From a virus: a stretch of 55,626 nucleotides of DNA. Below, one piece after another: positions 37,550 to 45,815 of this stretch. Every line of letters begins with the position of its first letter. The first letter of the stretch is position 1. The notes below the pieces were generated by a model. That model made no database searches, had not been told where the DNA came from, and worked only from the letters and a program-made list of their open reading frames with translations. The position numbers and the translations under genes were made by a program. The DNA is taken from the IMG/VR virus record IMGVR_UViG_3300021495_000006, positions 1 through 55,626 of that record; one strand, written 5' to 3'.

Positions 37550-40500
37550 AATCTTCCCACTCTCTTAACCACTCCTCGGCCACACCCTCCCAACTGAAGT
37601 TGGGAGCATAAGCTTTGCCCTTGGCCGCCCACTTCTTGCGGAAAGCCGCATTGGCCAGCAGGCTTACAGCAAAGCCGATAAACATCTGCTGATACCGCCC
37701 GCTGGCCACATAGCCCGGCACCAGGATACCCCTATCCCCCACCGTCTCCGGCAAAGCCCCGCAGGTTGACGTAAGAATCGCCAAGCCCGCCGCCATTGCC
37801 TCCATTGCGGTGATACAGTTGTGGATGACCACACCACCGGCCACAAAGTTGTGTGTGCCCTCGACTTCCATGTTGTAAACGTCTTCATACCCATAAAAGG
37901 ACACAGAAGCCACGCGGTGATTGGCTTGTTGGATTTTCCTACGGGCCAGGCGCGCACATTCCCGCGAACAATATTTGGCCGTTTCCAATCTGTACAGTTG
38001 TACTTCAAACTCTTTGCCACAATATTGGCAATGCAATTTAACTCTTTTGCGGCGAGTCCGCCCCCTACGAAAGACAAACTCCCGCCGCTCCTCCTCGGTC
38101 ATGGAATTCCACAGCGCATGGCCCGCTATCGAGGCACGGCGGCGTTTCTCTTCAGGTGTCAGGCTAGCCCACCATTGTTCAAACCTCGCCTTTCGTTGCT
38201 TCACGCTGATTTTGCTTGGCGGGCGTTGATTGGCAAACGTTTTCTTGGCATGGGCCGAGGGGCTAAGTGCTTGTAGGTTCCCAACCTCATTATTGAAAGC
38301 ATTGCCATCAATGTGGTCTATGTGATAACCCTTAGGTATTGTCCCGTGCGCCCACTCGTACACTAAACGATGCTCATGCTTCCAAGGGCCCTCACCCGTT
38401 CCTACCTCTACGGATATACGTTTTTTAAGACTAACAACTCGGTCGCCAACAGCCAATTGGCTAATAGGCACCCATCCCCGCTCATAAGTCAAAACAAGGT
38501 GATCGGGTGTAGCCTTGAGGCAAGTGCCATCATCCCATTCAACCTTCCAAACTTCGGCTCGGCTACGGGTTTTCTTGACCCATTTGACCGTGCTCAATAC
38601 AAAGGTGCCTGTCTGTTCGTCATAAGACCACACGGGGAATTCGCTGCGCCCCACCAACTCCTTAATAGGCACGCCAAGAGGATATTTGCTGTAGTCTCGC
38701 GGCATGTCAATGAGAGTATCACCTGTGCAACATGATACCTCCAGGAAGGCAGTCGGATAGAACCAGCACCCTGCCGATAGGAATTCGAGAGCTAGTTCGT
38801 CCTGATTCACCCGCCCATGCCAGACGACATTGGGCGTTGCCTCAATCTGTTTCTCCACTTTCTGCTTAAACTCACGCAGTTGGGGCACTTTTTCGATGTT
38901 TTGCCAGCCATAGTAAAGGTGCAGTTCGGCGTCTGGCACAGCCCTTAAGATGACCGGCCACATTGCCAAAAGGTAATCCAACCCCCGGTCGGGGCTTGAG
39001 GCATAGACCACTTTATGCGGATTGCGCTTTACATCCCGGTCAAAACGGGAGAGGTCAATGCCGTTGCGCGTGGGCTTGAGATTGTTCAAGAAACCATAAC
39101 ACATCTGTAAATAATCCGAGTGCCACTGGGAAACGCCCATGATCCGGTCGAAGAAGTGCCCGCGCTCTGGCGTCATGTTGCCGCCCAGGTGCAAATCATG
39201 CACCCATAGCCACTTGACCTTGCCTCCCGCTTGGGCATCGGCCAGCAGCAATCCAGGAAGCCGCCAGCCTACCAGAAGGTCGGGCTGCATATCCGGCTTA
39301 TACCAGGTGTACGGCCAATAGCCCACCCCTTCGTATTCGCCCGCATATTTACCGCAGTCGTTGAAGACATCCACGTGCCAGCCCGCCTTAGCCAACAGTC
39401 GGGCCATGTGGATAACCGCCGTCTCGCTACCTCCAATGCCGCCCTTATGTAGCGAAGGCGGCCCCCATTCCTCCAAACTCTTCCCGCAATAGAAGACGGC
39501 CCACGGGCTATCGGTTGACCGTTGGCGGAAGGCAGCTTTTGTTACCCTTTTGCGAACTTCTGGCACGTCCATTAACTCTGGCGGGATAGGCGTTTGGAGC
39601 ACCGCTGCATCCGGCGCGCCTTCCCAAAATTTCAGCAGCCCCGCCGCTTTGGTGCGTAACTCCAAGATGTAATCGTAAATCTCCAACTTCTTCTTAAGGT
39701 GCTCCGAGTTGGGCGACACCTTCAAGGCGTCTATCACAATCTGTCTGGCCGTCTCCAAATCGCCAATGTGATAGTAGGCGATGTTGGCGAATAGTGCGGG
39801 ATTATACGTGTAATCCAGGGGATTGGTGAAGATAGCCGCGTCGGGCACTTTGGCCATGCGTCCCAGCTTGTCCCACCAAACGGCCTTCTCATATCGCCCC
39901 ATCCTGGTATAGGCTTCGCTGATCCCGAAGTAAGGATCGGCCCAGTCGGGAAAAAGGACGATGGCCTCTAGGTTTTTTTCAATGCATCTTCGGTAGTCCC
40001 CCAAGAGGCAGTAGCAGTCCGCCAGGAAATGAAGGGCTTGCCATCTCTCCTCCAGCGCGGATTCCAAGCGCAGGTAACGCTCATACCACAAAGCCGCGTT
40101 CTCCCAATCGCGGAGCGCATAATACTGATGCGCAATATAACACAGTGTACGCTTATCGTTAGGATTCTCTTCATAATCCATCTCCAGAAGCTTGAGATTG
40201 CGCTCCGGGTATCCGCGTCCAGTGGGGCTACGATGTAGCACCACAATGTCGGCACTACGGGCGAATTTGGTCGGCCCCAAGGCCTTTAACCCCTCATGCA
40301 CCCGCCGAATCCACGTCCACCCTATGCTCCGTTTAACGGCCCTCTCCCTGGTGAGGATGGTGATACAATTGCCGTTGTCGTCGAAACCATAGAAATAGGC
40401 CAGAAGCAAGCAGCCATAGCCTTGCTTGTCCAGCTTTTCAATAAGCGGTCGCAGCTCTTCGGCATTGTCCAATACGTCGTCAGCGTCCAGCCAGAAAGCC

Positions 40501-40781
40501 CAATCGGTGGTCAGTTTTTTGTAGACTTCATTGCGTGCTTGAGCGAAGCTGGCAATGCATTCGCCATAGTCCTCGAATTGGAATTTAGGCAGCCATGTCA
40601 GGTCAACGGCTTCGCCGCCGAATTCCTCCACTATTTGGCGTGTCTCGCCTTCCCAGCCCTCTTTGCTGGTGATGCCGACAACAATCTGGTCAAACTTGAC
40701 TGGCTTAACGCTCTCCAAACAAGCTCGCAAACTCTCGGTCTCGTTGCGGCAAATAAGATGTAGCCCGATTGTAACAGACAT
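37536..40781 (-). CDS. Bifunctional glycosyltransferase interrupted by an intein
   Basis: The 1081-residue precursor has three mature parts and one intein. Residues 1-115 form a GT2 domain with the DxD-type DADD at 99-102. Residues about 195-370 are TPR-like helices (YYALRDWENAALWYERYL). From about 430 a GT4 domain follows (GGIGGSETAVIHMARLLAKA, ASSPDRGLDYLLAMWP). The intein occupies 684-988, splitting the conserved GT4 stretch EVS/CITAMEAMAAG. After splicing the enzyme is 776 residues. It probably adds sugars to phage or host glycans, with its methyltransferase, radical SAM and glycosyltransferase neighbours. ATG 40781 follows AAAAGGAGG. Confidence 0.9.
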   Translation of the reverse strand: MSVTIGLHLICRNETESLRACLESVKPVKFDQIVVGITSKEGWEGETRQIVEEFGGEAVDLTWLPKFQFEDYGECIASFAQARNEVYKKLTTDWAFWLDADDVLDNAEELRPLIEKLDKQGYGCLLLAYFYGFDDNGNCITILTRERAVKRSIGWTWIRRVHEGLKALGPTKFARSADIVVLHRSPTGRGYPERNLKLLEMDYEENPNDKRTLCYIAHQYYALRDWENAALWYERYLRLESALEERWQALHFLADCYCLLGDYRRCIEKNLEAIVLFPDWADPYFGISEAYTRMGRYEKAVWWDKLGRMAKVPDAAIFTNPLDYTYNPALFANIAYYHIGDLETARQIVIDALKVSPNSEHLKKKLEIYDYILELRTKAAGLLKFWEGAPDAAVLQTPIPPELMDVPEVRKRVTKAAFRQRSTDSPWAVFYCGKSLEEWGPPSLHKGGIGGSETAVIHMARLLAKAGWHVDVFNDCGKYAGEYEGVGYWPYTWYKPDMQPDLLVGWRLPGLLLADAQAGGKVKWLWVHDLHLGGNMTPERGHFFDRIMGVSQWHSDYLQMCYGFLNNLKPTRNGIDLSRFDRDVKRNPHKVVYASSPDRGLDYLLAMWPVILRAVPDAELHLYYGWQNIEKVPQLREFKQKVEKQIEATPNVVWHGRVNQDELALEFLSAGCWFYPTAFLEVSCCTGDTLIDMPRDYSKYPLGVPIKELVGRSEFPVWSYDEQTGTFVLSTVKWVKKTRSRAEVWKVEWDDGTCLKATPDHLVLTYERGWVPISQLAVGDRVVSLKKRISVEVGTGEGPWKHEHRLVYEWAHGTIPKGYHIDHIDGNAFNNEVGNLQALSPSAHAKKTFANQRPPSKISVKQRKARFEQWWASLTPEEKRRRASIAGHALWNSMTEEERREFVFRRGRTRRKRVKLHCQYCGKEFEVQLYRLETAKYCSRECARLARRKIQQANHRVASVSFYGYEDVYNMEVEGTHNFVAGGVVIHNCITAMEAMAAGLAILTSTCGALPETVGDRGILVPGYVASGRYQQMFIGFAVSLLANAAFRKKWAAKGKAYAPNFSWEGVAEEWLREWEDYDKA
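37818..38732 (-). other. Intein with HNH homing nuclease
   Basis: A 305-residue intein. It starts with CCTGDT (block A, nucleophile Cys684), has a TxxH-like block B (ATPDHLVL), and ends in GTHNFVAGGVVIHN followed by the +1 Cys (blocks F/G, penultimate His and terminal Asn). The HNH nuclease sits in the middle (HRLVYEWAHGTIPKGYHIDH, then IDGNAFNNEVGNLQ), followed by a four-cysteine finger (CQYC...CSREC). Removal rejoins EVS with CITAMEAMAAG, a conserved GT4 sequence, which places both splice points exactly. Confidence 0.9.
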
Positions 40782-40792
40782 ATTCCTCCTTT

Positions 40793-41296
40793 TCAGAATA
40801 GCGCCCCCGTTGCTCCCCGGCTGTAATATTGGATAACGCGGTCACGCTCCTGCCGGGCCTTCTTGATTTCCTCCAACATCCCAGCAATGATGCCCGGCAC
40901 TTCCGTGGGGGTATTGGCTGGGATGTGAAAGTGAAAGCCCTGCCAGCCGATGTCCTCATCCCGGTCACTCGTCACTACCACCGTCCCGCTCTCTTTCAGG
41001 AGCTTGCGGAAATACGTTTCGCGGTCGGCAATTTCCTTCTCAATCTCTGCCTCCCGCCTTTTGCGCTCCGCCTCAAGCCTGGCCTGATACTTGGCCTCAT
41101 ATTCAGCCTCAAGCTCGGCCCTAAGCTCCTGCTTGATGCGCTCGATTAGACTACGCTCGATTAGACTACGCCCCTCCAACTTCTTATCCCAGCGGGTGAC
41201 GGTGCTGGGATGGACACCCAACTGCTCGGCAAACCACTTCTTGGGCTTGTCAGGATGCTTCTCTCTCAGCTCCAGATATTGCTGGAACTTGTCCAT
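40793..41296 (-). CDS. HTH protein with coiled coil
   Basis: A 167-residue protein. The first 45 residues are a helix-turn-helix (KKWFAEQLGVHPSTVTRWDK). A long charged coiled coil and a beta segment (VVTSDRDEDIGWQGFHFHI) follow. It contains a 15-base tandem duplication (41141-41170) that gives RSLIERSLIER. It could be a packaging or transcription regulator. ATG 41296 follows GGAGTAGACG. Confidence 0.6.
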   Translation of the reverse strand: MDKFQQYLELREKHPDKPKKWFAEQLGVHPSTVTRWDKKLEGRSLIERSLIERIKQELRAELEAEYEAKYQARLEAERKRREAEIEKEIADRETYFRKLLKESGTVVVTSDRDEDIGWQGFHFHIPANTPTEVPGIIAGMLEEIKKARQERDRVIQYYSRGATGALF

Positions 41297-41453
41297 CGTC
41301 TACTCCTTGTCGTTCCTCTTGCCACTCCATCAGCCGCCTACAGGCCATGACCAAATCGGCCAATGCGTGAAGAAACGTCAGGCCACTCGAATAGGCCCCA
41401 TATACCGTTTCGTTACCGTATCTGATTTTGACTTCGATAGAAAATTTATCCAT
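41250..41453 (-). CDS. Small protein, unknown
   Basis: A 67-residue protein (MDKFSIEVKIRYGNETVYGA) with a helical second half. It begins 57 bases after the MCP stop, behind a strong hairpin. It overlaps the HTH gene by 47 bases. No family recognised. Confidence 0.5.
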   Translation of the reverse strand: MDKFSIEVKIRYGNETVYGAYSSGLTFLHALADLVMACRRLMEWQEERQGVDDGQVPAISGAEREAS

Positions 41454-41464
41454 AAGTCCAGGAA

Positions 41465-41496
41465 GGGGAGCCCCTGAGAGCCCCCAAGGGCTCCCC
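41465..41496 (-). other. 9-bp hairpin after the capsid gene
   Basis: GGGGAGCCC and GGGCTCCCC enclose a 14-base loop, 14 bases after the MCP stop. No T tract follows on the minus strand. It may protect the abundant capsid mRNA from 3' exonucleases or lower readthrough. Confidence 0.5.
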
Positions 41497-41509
41497 ACTA
41501 CCCTCACGC

Positions 41510-44500
41510 TTAGGCAGCCTGCTTCTGGGTGGTGACGTGCTCCAGACGCACGATCGCGTTCTGATCCAAGATGACACAGGCGTGAGCCAATCTGTTACTT
41601 TTGTGACCATCCCTGCGGGATGGCGGGTGGTCATTTCTGCCACCTCTGCACGTTCATTTCCGTGCAGTTCGGACTATGCCATCACTCTTACGAGTGCGCC
41701 GTCTCTAGTCTCTACACACGCCCACACTCCCCCACAGGAGTGCTGCTTGGCTCGGCGTCGCCATCTCAGGTTTCCGCCGAATTTACGGCGTTTTACAAGG
41801 CCAACTCCGTCAGCCTTCCATCCATGCACCCAATACTGTGCCAACGGATCAGTCTTCGTCGGCGTCGCGGGCACGAAGTACGTCTGAGCCGCCATAGCAT
41901 CCAACTCGGTAATTCCGTAGGCATTCTTGCCGATGAAGAGGGTGCCGTATACGTCCGCTCCCGAAAGGCCCAAGCTGGCGTAAATCTTGGCGTTGGAGGT
42001 CACGACAAATTTGACCCCCAAGTAGTCTCCGATTTCGCCAGTGAACAAGGGGTTGTTGGGCCCACGCGGAGCAGCCCGCTGGAACGCCTCGTTGATGTCA
42101 TCATCGGCAAACATATCCGCCTCGGTGTCGGGATGGATGCAATCTGTTACTTGCATGACCCCATCATTACCCTACCATTACGATGGGGCGGGCAGGCATG
42201 TCTGCCTACCTCTGCGCCTTCCACATTAGGTTATACGCGCAGTTCGGACTGTCGCACCATCTCCGCAATGGAGAGCCCCTCGCTCAGTCTCTACACCCCG
42301 GCCCATGCGGGCCGTTGGCTCGCGGTAACCCACCTCTGGGTGTCCCCCGAATTCAGAGAGGTTTTTCATGCAACCTCACGGCTGCATGGCACCATGCCGA
42401 TGCAAATATACTTCCCATCCACTACCGGCTGGATGTTGTTCCTCTTCAAGGTCTTGACGGCTCGACGGATTTCGGCTGCCGTCAGGAGCATGCCGCTGCC
42501 CACCTGGCCACGCGAACCGGCTGTGGAGGCATACAAGACGTTAGAGCCCGATTGAAGGACCTCACGGTCAATAATATCCAGGGTGAGGCCCATCTGTTCT
42601 GATCTGTTACTTGATGACCTTGGAACATTAATGTTCCAAGGCGGGCGGTCATTTCTGCCGCCTCTGCATGTCGCCATGCAGTCCGGACTCTCCCTTCATT
42701 GCGCCCTATAGGGCGCAATGCCCCCCGTCGAGTCTCTACACCTTCCCGATACGAATACCGGGCTTGGCTCGCGGTTGTCTCAAAGAGACTTTCCCCGAAT
42801 TTGAGGGGTTTACCCTGGGCGAACAGTTCACCCATGAGCTCCGCAGTCTCGGCCAGCACGTTGTCAATCGCCTGCGTCTCCACAAGGTCGCTACCACGGA
42901 TGTAATCCAATCTGTTACTTTGGTGACCACACTATTAGAGTGTGGCGGGTGGTCATTTCTGCCACCTCTGCATGTTTCCATGCAGTTCAGGCCGTCGCTT
43001 CATCCTCTCGGATGCCGTCTCGCTCGGTCGTTGCGGCTGCTCCTACGGCGTTGAGCTTCCGCATCTTATGATACAGCTCCTCACGCCGTAGTAGCTCCCT
43101 CTGTTTTACCTCCTCGGATTGATTACGCCTGTCCACATAGTTGAGAATAAAATCCAGGAGGATTTCGGCTTGGGGCCTTTTCACTCGTAAGTAGGGCAAC
43201 ACCAAACACAACGCCCGGAATACACACCTACGCCCACTTACGACCCAGCGGTAAATTGGCCTTCGGCCATCAGAGGGAGCGCGCTCTATGCGGACACTAC
43301 CGCCCAAGTGTTTGGCCAACAAGTCTATTGGCTCTTTGTCCACCATGCCCACGCTTATGTAAGTAGTGTATCGAGTATCCTTAACGTGGAACTTGGGGTT
43401 GGGCTTCATCTTACAGATTCTAAGCGTGCCTTCGCCGTCTAGAATCCCCGCCAAGTATCCGTATAGAGCCGCTTGCCTCGGGTCATCATGCAGGATTGCC
43501 ATTGCAATCTCCTGTTTAGACTTTCCCGGTATTCAGAGACGGTTTTACTACGGCAATTCCCATTACCGTACTGGCTGATCGTCACAGTGACAGCGGTCAT
43601 GCTCAAGTTGCTGCCTGAAGGGGGCGTGCCCTCAGTCAGGGCAGTCGTCGCAGCAGCAAGAGACTTGAACTTCCTGAACTCAATGCTCTTGCCCGCGCCT
43701 TTTGGGATATTGCGCTTCTGCGCAAACTGCCCGTGAACCAGATTCATGTTTGTTACTCTACCCCCCCCGCTAGTGTGGGGGATAGGGCCTGGTCATTTCT
43801 GCCAGGCTCTGCATGTCGCCATGCAGATCAGACTATTTCATGCTCTCCGCCTTTAATCGTATCGGCTGAGAGCCTCGCCGTATAGTCGTTGAGAGCGCGA
43901 TCTTGGGTTGCTTGGCAGGCAATTGCCGGAATCGCTCCAAAAAGCTCATTTCCTTGGCGATTTCTTCCTCGGTTCGTGCCTTGTGGGGCAAGCGGCGACC
44001 ATGCCAATCACGCTCCCAGTCTCTATCATTGAACCGGCTGGCCTGCTTCCACTCCGCAAATTCGAGGATTAATTCAGCTCGCGGCTTCTTGCAGGTCAAG
44101 TATGGCAAAACAATCCTCAGCAATCGCACAACAGAGTTAATGCGACACACTGTGATTGCCACGGAATCATGCCAATGTTCCCGGCCCTTTTTCCCTTGGT
44201 GGCGGTTGAGCGTGTAGTAATAATGCACTCCCCACCGGGAATAAATCTCACTTAGGCGGCGTAACAGGCTAAACTCCGTGCTTGTCACAGAGATTTTAAT
44301 GCCAAGCGATTGTGTGCCATTGCCCTTATTCCTGACCTCATATAAGCCGCATGAGCCTTCGCCATCCAAAATGCCTGCCACCCATCCGACCTCGATTGGG
44401 TCGGGATCGCGTCTGCTAGTTGTCTCCACCATGGGTCTTTTCCTCCTTTGGGGCCAACGGATACACGAGACTTTCTAGCATAAGGCGAGTTTGCAATTAG

Positions 44501-44899
44501 CGGTCACCCGCTAATGGCCCTATATAGCTAAGGCAAGGCACGCTCAAGCAGCTTTTTGTCGTAATCCTGCTGTTACCCCATCCTGAAGGATGTGGCTTGG
44601 TCATTTCTGCCAAGCTCTGCAACTTCACTTCGTTGCAGTACGGACTGTGGCTTACCCCTATGCCGTCGCACAGGGCCCCCCGCTCAGTCTCTACCGCTGC
44701 CCGCCACATTCTGTGTAACGATAGTGCCCTTTCCGGTAATCATCGTGACACAAAATGTGCTGCTTGCCTCGGCGTGACCATCTCAGGCTTCCGCCGAATT
44801 CAGGGGGGTTTGACGCCTGCATTACTGCAAGCGGACGCATCACGTATACGTCTTCGCTTCTAGCGTGAGGGTAGACGCCAAAGTCTCGATATTAGCCAT
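41510..44899 (-). CDS. Major capsid protein, N4-gp56 family, seven exons
   Basis: Exons, in transcript order, are 44899-44846, 44566-44531, 43744-43565, 42907-42830, 42599-42400, 42139-41812 and 41587-41510. Spliced, they give 954 bases and 317 residues, normal for the N4-gp56 capsid family. Family motifs cross the junctions: KKLLERALP|NLVHG, ISQYG|DYIRGSDL, ELMG|EQMGLTLDII, GKYIC-I|IHPDTEADMF, VHGWKA|AHACVILDQN. Each exon ends in T, and the sequence after it can pair with the exon end, as in group I introns. At intron 4 the bases GAAC occur on both sides, so the exact cut is ambiguous but the product is the same. The scaffold gene lies just upstream. ATG 44899 has GAGGTGAGGG upstream. Confidence 0.93.
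41588..41811 (-). mobile_element. Group I intron 6 (no ORF)
   Basis: A 224-base intron between Lys-Ala (AAGGCT) and GCTCAC. The exon end AAGGCT pairs with GGCCTT, with U-G at the cut. The core has GAGACTA and TAGTCC, a canonical P7 pair. The end is GTAACAGATTG. It shares about 40 bases of 5' core with intron 1 (AATTCGGCGGAA, CTGAGATGG, ACGCCGAG). Confidence 0.9.
42140..42399 (-). mobile_element. Group I intron 5 (no ORF)
   Basis: A 260-base intron, inserted within a codon (AT|C). The exon end GCAT pairs with GTGC, with U-G at the splice. GAGACTG and CAGTCC form P7. The 3' end is GTAACAGATTG. The P9 region is longer than in its relatives. Confidence 0.9.
42600..42829 (-). mobile_element. Group I intron 4 (no ORF)
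   Basis: An intron of about 230 bases. The exon end TGGGT pairs with GCCCA, U-G at the cut. GAGACTC and GAGTCC form P7. The 3' segment has CTGCATG/CATGCAG, then a CAGAAATGA loop, then a P9-type hairpin. A 4-base repeat GAAC at both ends leaves the exact boundary uncertain by up to four bases. Confidence 0.88.
42908..43564 (-). mobile_element. Group I intron 3 with LAGLIDADG ORF
   Basis: A 657-base intron. The exon end TACGGT pairs perfectly with GCCGTA, U-G at the splice. The ORF begins soon after the 5' core; its last codons overlap the 3' core (ACGACC ... CGGCC, P8 CATCC-GAGA-GGATG). The P7 pairing has one mismatch, the weakest of the six. The 3' end is GTAACAGATTG. Confidence 0.85.
42987..43502 (-). 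CDS. LAGLIDADG endonuclease of intron 3
   Basis: A 171-residue protein with one LAGLIDADG helix, LYGYLAGILDGEG, near residue 13, so it works as a homodimer. The family pattern VLPYLRVKRPQAEILLDFI is shared with the intron 2 enzyme (PYLTCKKPRAELILEFA). It should cut intronless capsid genes at the insertion point; some relatives also act as maturases. ATG 43502 follows GGAGATTGC. The ORF end is part of the ribozyme core. Confidence 0.88.
   Translation of the reverse strand: MAILHDDPRQAALYGYLAGILDGEGTLRICKMKPNPKFHVKDTRYTTYISVGMVDKEPIDLLAKHLGGSVRIERAPSDGRRPIYRWVVSGRRCVFRALCLVLPYLRVKRPQAEILLDFILNYVDRRNQSEEVKQRELLRREELYHKMRKLNAVGAAATTERDGIREDEATA
43745..44530 (-). mobile_element. Group I intron 2 with LAGLIDADG ORF
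   Basis: A 786-base intron inserted after TTGCCT; exon end GCCT pairs with GGGC, U-G at the cut. The core at its 3' part has ACGACTA and TAGTC (P7) with GCTCTC/GAGAGC (P8). The ORF's final codons run through this core. It ends AACATG before AATCTG. Its 5' part differs more from the other introns. Confidence 0.87.
43833..44432 (-). CDS. LAGLIDADG endonuclease of intron 2
   Basis: A 199-residue protein with one motif helix (VGWVAGILDGEG, near residue 17) and the conserved strand and helix pattern of phage intron enzymes. It is homologous to the intron 3 enzyme. ATG 44432 follows AAAGGAGGAAAAG, so it is set up for its own translation. It probably promotes homing of intron 2 into intronless capsid genes. 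Confidence 0.88.
   Translation of the reverse strand: MVETTSRRDPDPIEVGWVAGILDGEGSCGLYEVRNKGNGTQSLGIKISVTSTEFSLLRRLSEIYSRWGVHYYYTLNRHQGKKGREHWHDSVAITVCRINSVVRLLRIVLPYLTCKKPRAELILEFAEWKQASRFNDRDWERDWHGRRLPHKARTEEEIAKEMSFLERFRQLPAKQPKIALSTTIRRGSQPIRLKAESMK
44567..44845 (-). mobile_element. Group I intron 1 (no ORF)
   Basis: A 279-base intron after exon TAT. Exon GACGTAT can pair with ATGCGTC. GAGACTG and CAGTCC give P7. A CTGCAAC/GTTGCAG hairpin and GCTTGG/CCAAGC with the shared CAGAAATGA loop follow. It ends GTAACAGCAG before GATTAC. It is closest to intron 6. Confidence 0.88.
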
Positions 44900-44923
44900 C
44901 TTCCCTCACCTCATATTTAATTG

Positions 44924-45781
44924 TTAAATGCGCCCCAATTCCATCATTGCGATCCGCTGGGCGGCCTCTTTCGCCGGAAGTTTGTGCTTCTTCATGTACT
45001 GCTTTGTCTTCTCGATGAGACGCCCCAACTCATCCGGCTTGACCTTCTCCAGCTTCCGCAACAACTCCTCGGCTATGATTGACTCGTCACTGAAGGGCCG
45101 CAGCGTAGCCCAATCGAAGGGCGCTGCTGCCATGCCCTGCGTGCCGCCAACCACATCGAGGGCGCCCGCTTCTTTGAGGCGCGTTAACTGCTCGCGCTTT
45201 TCTGCGCGTTTCTTGGCCGTGGTCGCCTTCGCTAAATCTTCTCTCACAATGCGCGCAACAGAGGATAGGAAGGCTTCCGGGCTGGATTCGTCCAAGCGGG
45301 GATCGTAGCGGTTCACTCCGAATTCTTTGCAAACGCTCTTGATATACTCTTCCCGCTGCCTCTCCGCTTCCATTTGCGCCCGGTACGCGCGCAACTCCTC
45401 CAACTCCTGCATTAAGGTCGCACGCTCCGAAACCTCCCGCGTCTGTCGCCGCACAGCCTCCAACTCCTCCGGTTCGAGGTGCTCGGCCAACAGCGCCTCG
45501 TAGTATTGCTGAAGGCTCTCTAGTTGGCTCTTCACGGCCTGTTGGGTGCGGGCAACATCTCGGTCTATCTTGGCCTGGGCGCGCCGGAAGGCTCTCTCTT
45601 CAGCCTCCCTAATCGCCGCCGCTTTTGCCTCCTCGATTAGACGCAAGATGTCTTCGGGTAACTCTTTCTTCTCCTCTTCTTGTGCCTCCTCGCTCGGTGC
45701 TAGCTCTTCCTGCTTTGGCTCCTCGACAACCTCATCAGGATTGTCTTGGTTCGCGTCCAAGCGGGTCTTCTCCTCATCCAT
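44924..45781 (-). CDS. Capsid scaffolding protein
   Basis: A 285-residue protein that is very acidic at the N-terminus, then a long helical coiled-coil region (EEAKAAAIREAEERAFRRAQ), and a basic C-terminus (KTKQYMKKHKLPAKEAAQRI), where scaffolds bind capsid protein. It lies directly upstream of the MCP. ATG 45781 follows GAGGAGG. No protease domain is seen. Confidence 0.85.
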   Translation of the reverse strand: MDEEKTRLDANQDNPDEVVEEPKQEELAPSEEAQEEEKKELPEDILRLIEEAKAAAIREAEERAFRRAQAKIDRDVARTQQAVKSQLESLQQYYEALLAEHLEPEELEAVRRQTREVSERATLMQELEELRAYRAQMEAERQREEYIKSVCKEFGVNRYDPRLDESSPEAFLSSVARIVREDLAKATTAKKRAEKREQLTRLKEAGALDVVGGTQGMAAAPFDWATLRPFSDESIIAEELLRKLEKVKPDELGRLIEKTKQYMKKHKLPAKEAAQRIAMMELGRI

Positions 45782-45815
45782 TATCTGTAACCTCCTCGGT
45801 TAGTTTTTTGCTCCT

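Noticed and set aside
41588-44845. Group II introns or inteins in the capsid gene
   Set aside because: No GUGYG start, domain V or reverse transcriptase, and no intein motifs; P7 and guide pairings fit group I.
41510-44899. Capsid gene read as a frameshifted pseudogene
   Set aside because: Exons join exactly at sites with T before the cut and a matching guide, and the gene is essential; damage would not produce six such sites.
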